Origin: Bacteroidetes bacterium UBA2234
GTDB taxonomy: Bacteria; Bacteroidota; Bacteroidia; NS11-12g; UBA955
Reading direction: 5' to 3'
NCBI GenBank assembly: GCA_002347985.1
Contig: DDYM01000003.1
Coordinates: 1 to 11,254, forward strand
DNA length: 11,254 bases
Below the pieces are notes generated by a model, which saw only the letters and a program-made list of their open reading frames with translations, did not search any database and was not told the DNA's origin. This document shows, one piece after another, positions 8,801 through 11,254 of the stretch. The first letter of the stretch is position 1; the number at the start of each line of letters is the position of its first letter. A program made the translations under genes and the position numbers.

Positions 8801-9200
8801 ATTGGCATTTGAGGGACTGAAAGATGCCCAAAAATCGATTGCTCAAGTTATGGGTTCCAAGTACATCAACGACAGTGCCATCGCCAAATTGAAAAAATTG
8901 GAGAAGCCCTTGCTCGATAGCATTGCTGCGTTAAAGTTGTTATATATGTTACCTGAGGACTATAGGCCTTATGAGGAAGCAACAGTGCGGTTGATGGATC
9001 ATTTACAGACGGCCAATGGGCTTATTGAAGGCAATGAGAATCCCGGAGAAAATTGCATGGTTGCATTAAAGACGGCGCAACGCGAAACGAATTTGGTGGT
9101 TGCTCGGATTAATGCCTTTATGGCGAAGGATTATGCGGCATTTTTAAAATTGGTTTCAGCGGAACAACTTGCACCATTAAAGATGTATCCAAGTTGGTAA
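5814..9200 (+). CDS. Exported sortilin/BNR-type beta-propeller protein ('glycosyl hydrolase' BNR-repeat family), function unknown
   Basis: An in-frame TGA two codons upstream fixes ATG 5814 as the first start. The 1128-aa product opens with a signal peptide (residues 1-36, cleavage near VQAQ|K). I count eleven Asp-box motifs of the S-x-D-x-G-x-T-W type: 104-111, 158-165, 209-216, 267-274, 317-324, 363-370, 407-414, 546-553, 614-621, 677-684 and 731-738. They predict one or two beta-propellers up to about residue 775, of the VPS10/sortilin-like sort. Conserved-looking patches include NIxPGxMSGRV-like KRNLGPGAMSGRV at 61-73, HIHPDHHAF at 378-386 and GGLQDNGSW at 440-448. CPECGG at 792-797 follows the propeller. 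A beta-rich, Ig-like segment (about 825-968) and a helical tail (about 975-1128) follow. Databases often call such proteins glycosyl hydrolases, but I see no catalytic set; a binding or protein-folding role outside the cytoplasm is equally possible. There is no T9SS tail. Confidence 0.88.
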   Translation: MRNFGIRPVSAFAIGKVFSGFICLSVCCTSLVVQAQKKSATSGPAAVVPQGLTEIMNFIPKRNLGPGAMSGRVTALAMPRKGALESVNRNVIYAGTASGGVWKSVNGGIAWSPIFDEMDVQSIGAIAVDPQNPSVVYVGTGEGNPRNSHNSGKGIYKSLDGGKTWKCIGLEATKTIYRIIINPKNPTQIWVAAMGSVWGGNKERGVYKSDDGGSTWKQVLYVNVTTGCAELVIDPLNPLKLYAAMWDFERKPWTFRSGGPGSGLYISVDGGNTWNRSTEKTGLPKGELGRIGLAVAASKPDRVYALVESAETGVYRSDDGGLHWSKVSTEANAGNRPFYYSELYVDPSNENRVYSIWSQITRSEDGGKHWDVLADWGHIHPDHHAFFVHPDDPKYIINGNDGGLNISYDGGETWRYAENIPVGQFYHVDVDNQEPYNVYGGLQDNGSWVGPAYHWIDGGIKNSEWQEVLFGDGFDVAPIPGKPGEGYAMYQGGNVYHYDLNKHRNTFIKPQHPDGLHLRYNWNAAMAVDPFDANALYFGSQFVHYSTDQGVSWRIISPDLTSNDPKKMEQAKSGGLTVDATGAESHCTILAISPSAADRNVIYVTTDDGRVHVTKDGGKTWVMVGSGITGIGSNSASLMGSGAWVPYIWTNPKNAAEAWVVVNNYRQNDWLPYVYMTRDYGTTWTRKVMADGFGNLQGKGDKVTGYVLSVLPDFEAEGLVFLGTDHGLYVSVDGGLVWNKWKGFPSVPVADLKIQSRERDLVLGTFGRGIWVFDDIAILRKFVKGEIQADGCPECGGKRYDGAAVSAVAGEKRGGTVATTSKSVSEIQIDILHAGDGVLARYKQPSGARFSADEAWSAANKPYGAMLDLKVVAEKDVKSGDWKKMECVGKVYNEGGKLIRTHKFSFDSTGFYRIPYRMVADGFRWPSHYTPKPDDGIPSGRNVSPGKYKLVISSGKVSDSVWITVRLPLGEEFNVAGNVKQEQLIDTLRISVERARLAFEGLKDAQKSIAQVMGSKYINDSAIAKLKKLEKPLLDSIAALKLLYMLPEDYRPYEEATVRLMDHLQTANGLIEGNENPGENCMVALKTAQRETNLVVARINAFMAKDYAAFLKLVSAEQLAPLKMYPSW

Positions 9201-9249
9201 GACATTAGTTCATTCGCATAACTCATTGATATTTGTATTTTTACGCACA

Positions 9250-9286
9250 TTTTGTTTAACTTGTAATAGTATTTAATTAAACAAAA
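9250..9286. repeat. Inverted repeat, 10-bp perfect arms
   Basis: The arms TTTTGTTTAA (9250-9259) and TTAAACAAAA (9277-9286) are exact reverse complements around a 17-nt spacer. The right arm overlaps the palindrome TTTAATTAAA (9272-9281). It starts 50 bp after the beta-propeller stop. No T-run follows on either strand and the stem is almost all A-T, so an intrinsic terminator is unlikely. An operator for a dimeric regulator, or chance in AT-rich DNA, are both possible. Confidence 0.4.
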
Positions 9287-9374
9287 AAGCGCATTATTTG
9301 CCTCATTTTTTGTAGTTCAGTGTCGTGAGTGCCTGAATTTATTGATAGTCTGTGTTTTAGAAGGAGTTTTCATA

Positions 9375-9385
9375 GTTGTTACAAC
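9375..9385. promoter_or_regulatory. Short palindrome upstream of proteorhodopsin, possible operator
   Basis: GTTGT-T-ACAAC is a perfect 5-bp dyad with a one-base centre. It lies 77 bp before the rhodopsin ATG. Position and symmetry would suit a transcription-factor site, but the arms are short and no regulator gene is in the window to pair with it. Confidence 0.2.
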
Positions 9386-9462
9386 AATCGATTTTTTTGA
9401 TTTTTAAAAACACCATTTCTTCGCTTCTGTGTTTATCATTAAACTAAATTCATCTAAATCAA

Positions 9463-10215
9463 ATGGTTACACAATTACTAAACACAGTTGCATCTAGCAG
9501 TGAGTTGGATCTTCTGACCGGAACTTCACTTCCGTCGTACATTGCTTTTACCTTTTTCGTAGGTACAATGGCAATGATGGCGGCTTCTGTTTTCTTCTTC
9601 TTTGAAATGCGCAATGTTGCAGATCGTTGGAGAACTTCTATGTTGGTATCAGGTTTGATTACCTTCATTGCTGCCGTGCATTACTATTACATGCGCGGAT
9701 TCTTCATGGAACACCAAACGTCTCCTACTTTCTTCCGTTACGTTGATTGGTTATTGACAGTTCCATTGATGTGTGTTGAGTTTTACTTGATTACCAAGAA
9801 AGCGGGTGCTAAATCAGGATTGTTGTGGAAATTGATTTTCGCTTCAGTTGTGATGTTGGTAACGGGTTATTTTGGAGAAGCAGTATGGCGTGAGAGCAGT
9901 GTAATGTGGGGAGTAATCTCTGGTGCTGCTTACTTCTACATTGCATACTTGGTATGGTTCGGCGAAGTGGCTGCATTGGCTAACACTGCAGGTCCAGCAG
10001 TAGCAAAAGCAACTAAGACTTTGGCTTGGTTCGTTTTGGTAGGTTGGGCTATTTATCCTTTGGGATACATTTTAGGAACTCCAGGTGGTTTGTTCGGAAT
10101 CACTTTCAGTGCGGATACTCGTGTAATGGATGTTGTTTACAACATTGGAGATGCGGTGAACAAAATCGGATTCGGTTTGGTTATCTACGCATTGACACAA
10201 GCAGACAAGGATTAA
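9463..10215 (+). CDS. Proteorhodopsin, light-driven outward proton pump (DTE motif, Met tuning residue)
   Basis: A 250-aa, seven-helix type I rhodopsin. Helices lie at about 24-47, 57-79, 91-111, 121-140, 146-167, 186-207 and 222-245. Helix C reads RYVDWLLTVPLMCVEFYL: Asp95 is the Schiff-base proton acceptor, Thr99 the middle residue and Glu106 the cytoplasmic donor (D97, T101, E108 of green proteorhodopsin). This is the DTE proton-pump set, not the NDQ sodium or NTQ chloride set. Lys234 in NIGDAVNKIGFGL binds retinal, with Asp230 as second counterion, Arg92 near the Schiff base and His73 as partner of Asp95. Met103 sits at the Leu/Gln colour switch, which in flavobacterial relatives gives green absorption. 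Gly150 aligns with Phe152 of green proteorhodopsin, so an antenna carotenoid could reach the retinal. The N-terminus has no clear cleaved signal. Phe codons are 16 TTC to 5 TTT, suggesting strong expression. No blh lies beside it. Confidence 0.97.
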   Translation: MVTQLLNTVASSSELDLLTGTSLPSYIAFTFFVGTMAMMAASVFFFFEMRNVADRWRTSMLVSGLITFIAAVHYYYMRGFFMEHQTSPTFFRYVDWLLTVPLMCVEFYLITKKAGAKSGLLWKLIFASVVMLVTGYFGEAVWRESSVMWGVISGAAYFYIAYLVWFGEVAALANTAGPAVAKATKTLAWFVLVGWAIYPLGYILGTPGGLFGITFSADTRVMDVVYNIGDAVNKIGFGLVIYALTQADKD

Positions 10216-10240
10216 TTTCCTTTGTTCGATATTGATTAGC

Positions 10241-10268
10241 AAAAAGGCCCGCGAAAGCGGGCCTTTTT
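10241..10268. terminator. Bidirectional intrinsic terminator shared by proteorhodopsin and htpG
   Basis: AAAAAGGCCCGC (10241-10252), loop GAAA, GCGGGCCTTTTT (10257-10268) is a perfect 12-bp dyad. Its seven-pair G-C core is flanked by A5 on one side and T6 on the other, and it is capped by a GNRA tetraloop. It begins 26 bp after the rhodopsin stop and lies 78 bp beyond the htpG stop. The A and T runs let it end transcription from both converging genes. Confidence 0.95.
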
Positions 10269-10345
10269 TATTAATGGTTTCGTGATAAGTGCTTGAATTC
10301 AAATCAACCCGGGAAATCACCGGTTTGCGCACATGTAATGTGTCA

Positions 10346-11254
10346 TCAATCCATGATAAATCCTTGGGCCTTCTTTACAAAGCGCTCCAGTGATTCACCT
10401 TGCAACTGACCTCGTTGAAGCATCGCCAAGTCCATGCAATATTGCAACAACTCATTGCGTCCGTCACCTTCTTTTCCTAGGACTTTACTTGCCAAAGCAT
10501 GATTGGTATTTACAACCATAGTTTGCTTGTTTAAGCCCATGTTGCCGTAGGGGAAACCGTTACCCATTTTTGCCATGTCTTCCATACGACGCTCCCACTC
10601 ATTTCTGTGCACCGATATAAAATCATCTTGTGGAGGCAGTGATTCCATTTTTACGTCGAACGCCAATTCATTCACCACAGATTTTACACTGTCTTCTAGG
10701 GTTTTGCGTTGGTCTTCTGTAAGCACCGATTCAATGGTTACTTCTTTTTCGATCAACTGATCCATCGGACCTCCATCTACGCAGCGGAATTTCACCTTTT
10801 CGAATTTTCCTTCAACCCATCCGGCGAAATGTGTATCCAAAGGACCGTTCAATACAACCACCTCATAGCCTTTCTCTTTTGCCGCTTTGATGTTCATATG
10901 TTGCACGTTCACATCGGTTGAGTAAAGCACAACAGTCTCACCATTTTTGTCGGTTTGATTGATTTTTGCATGATCAATCCACTCTTGGATGGTATGTAAT
11001 TTACCTTCGGTGGTTTTTAACATACAGATGTCTTTGGTGCGTTCAGCGAATTTTTCGTCGGCCACCATTCCGTATTTCACAAACAAATCTAGATACTCCC
11101 ATTTGCTGTCGAAATCCTCACGATCGGCTTTGAACAATTCATTCAGTTTGTCGCTCACCTTTTTGCTGATGTGCTGGGTGATTTTCTTCACATTGGCATC
11201 GCTCTGCAAGGAACTACGCGATACGTTCAACGGAATGTCTGGTGAATCAATTAC
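10346..11254 (-). CDS. htpG: Molecular chaperone HtpG (HSP90), C-terminal half; 5' part off the window
   Basis: The frame is open to the right edge and encodes the last 302 residues; HtpG is normally a little over 600 aa, so the N-terminal ATPase domain lies outside. The visible part opens with VIDSPDIPLNVSRSSLQ, the hallmark HSP90 middle-domain segment. It continues through the rest of the middle domain (FVKYGM, LYSTDVNVQH, VVLNGPLDTHFAGW) into the C-terminal dimerisation domain (MVVNTNHALASKVL, then a helical end at GFIMD). The TTG at 11230 is an ordinary Leu codon inside the gene, not a start. HtpG is a cytosolic ATP-dependent chaperone for client maturation and stress recovery. It converges on the rhodopsin gene through the shared terminator; no functional link is implied. 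Confidence 0.97.
   Translation of the reverse strand, partial: VIDSPDIPLNVSRSSLQSDANVKKITQHISKKVSDKLNELFKADREDFDSKWEYLDLFVKYGMVADEKFAERTKDICMLKTTEGKLHTIQEWIDHAKINQTDKNGETVVLYSTDVNVQHMNIKAAKEKGYEVVVLNGPLDTHFAGWVEGKFEKVKFRCVDGGPMDQLIEKEVTIESVLTEDQRKTLEDSVKSVVNELAFDVKMESLPPQDDFISVHRNEWERRMEDMAKMGNGFPYGNMGLNKQTMVVNTNHALASKVLGKEGDGRNELLQYCMDLAMLQRGQLQGESLERFVKKAQGFIMD

Larger units (their letters stand above)
9201..9462. other. AT-rich intergenic region upstream of proteorhodopsin
   Basis: These 262 bp must hold the 3' end of the beta-propeller transcript and the rhodopsin promoter. I see a long inverted repeat (9250-9286), a short palindrome (9375-9385) and TATTTTTA at 9236-9243, which misses the -7 consensus at one base and lacks a spaced TTG. 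No exact TAnnTTTG box occurs, so the rhodopsin promoter cannot be placed. There is no Shine-Dalgarno next to ATG 9463; the stretch before it is A/T-rich, as is normal in this phylum. AAGGAG occurs at 9361-9366, nearly 100 bp upstream. Confidence 0.4.

Noticed and set aside
9236..9243. TATTTTTA as the rhodopsin promoter
   Set aside because: It misses the last consensus base, has no TTG at suitable spacing and would give a leader of over 210 nt.
10330..10342. Hairpin CACAT-GTA-ATGTG just after the htpG stop
   Set aside because: The 5-bp stem has no T-run, and the strong terminator at 10241-10268 already explains transcript ending.

Overview
The window looks like chromosomal DNA of an aquatic member of the Bacteroidota, probably Flavobacteriales or a relative. 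Three things point there. The multicopper oxidase carries a type IX secretion (T9SS) C-terminal sorting domain. The rhodopsin reads like the flavobacterial proteorhodopsins with Met at the colour-tuning site. Promoter candidates fit the Bacteroidota TTG / TAnnTTTG pattern, and most starts lack a Shine-Dalgarno sequence. I see no mobile elements, CRISPR arrays, tRNAs or rRNAs.

Layout, left to right. (1) A minus-strand multicopper oxidase, 1-1691, runs off the left edge with only its last few residues missing. It is divergent across 91 bp from (2) a plus-strand secreted GH13 alpha-amylase-family enzyme, 1783-4425. That gene converges, with a 6-bp gap, on (3) a minus-strand membrane-anchored metallophosphoesterase, 4432-5682. 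The phosphoesterase is divergent across 131 bp from (4) a large plus-strand exported protein with a sortilin/BNR-type beta-propeller, 5814-9200. A 262-bp AT-rich gap with inverted repeats leads to (5) a proteorhodopsin, 9463-10215. The rhodopsin converges through a strong shared terminator on (6) the C-terminal half of the HSP90 chaperone HtpG, 10346 to the right edge.

No two adjacent genes are on the same strand in an obvious operon except possibly 4 and 5, which are separated by 262 bp. The genes therefore look like independently transcribed units rather than one pathway. Together they describe a cell that digests alpha-glucans outside the cytoplasm, displays T9SS cargo and supplements its energy with light. 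The retinal-forming gene (blh) is not in the window. The most interesting item is the rhodopsin: by eye it has glycine at the helix-E 'fenestration' position that admits an antenna carotenoid in xanthorhodopsin. I found no clear sign of an undescribed multi-gene system.
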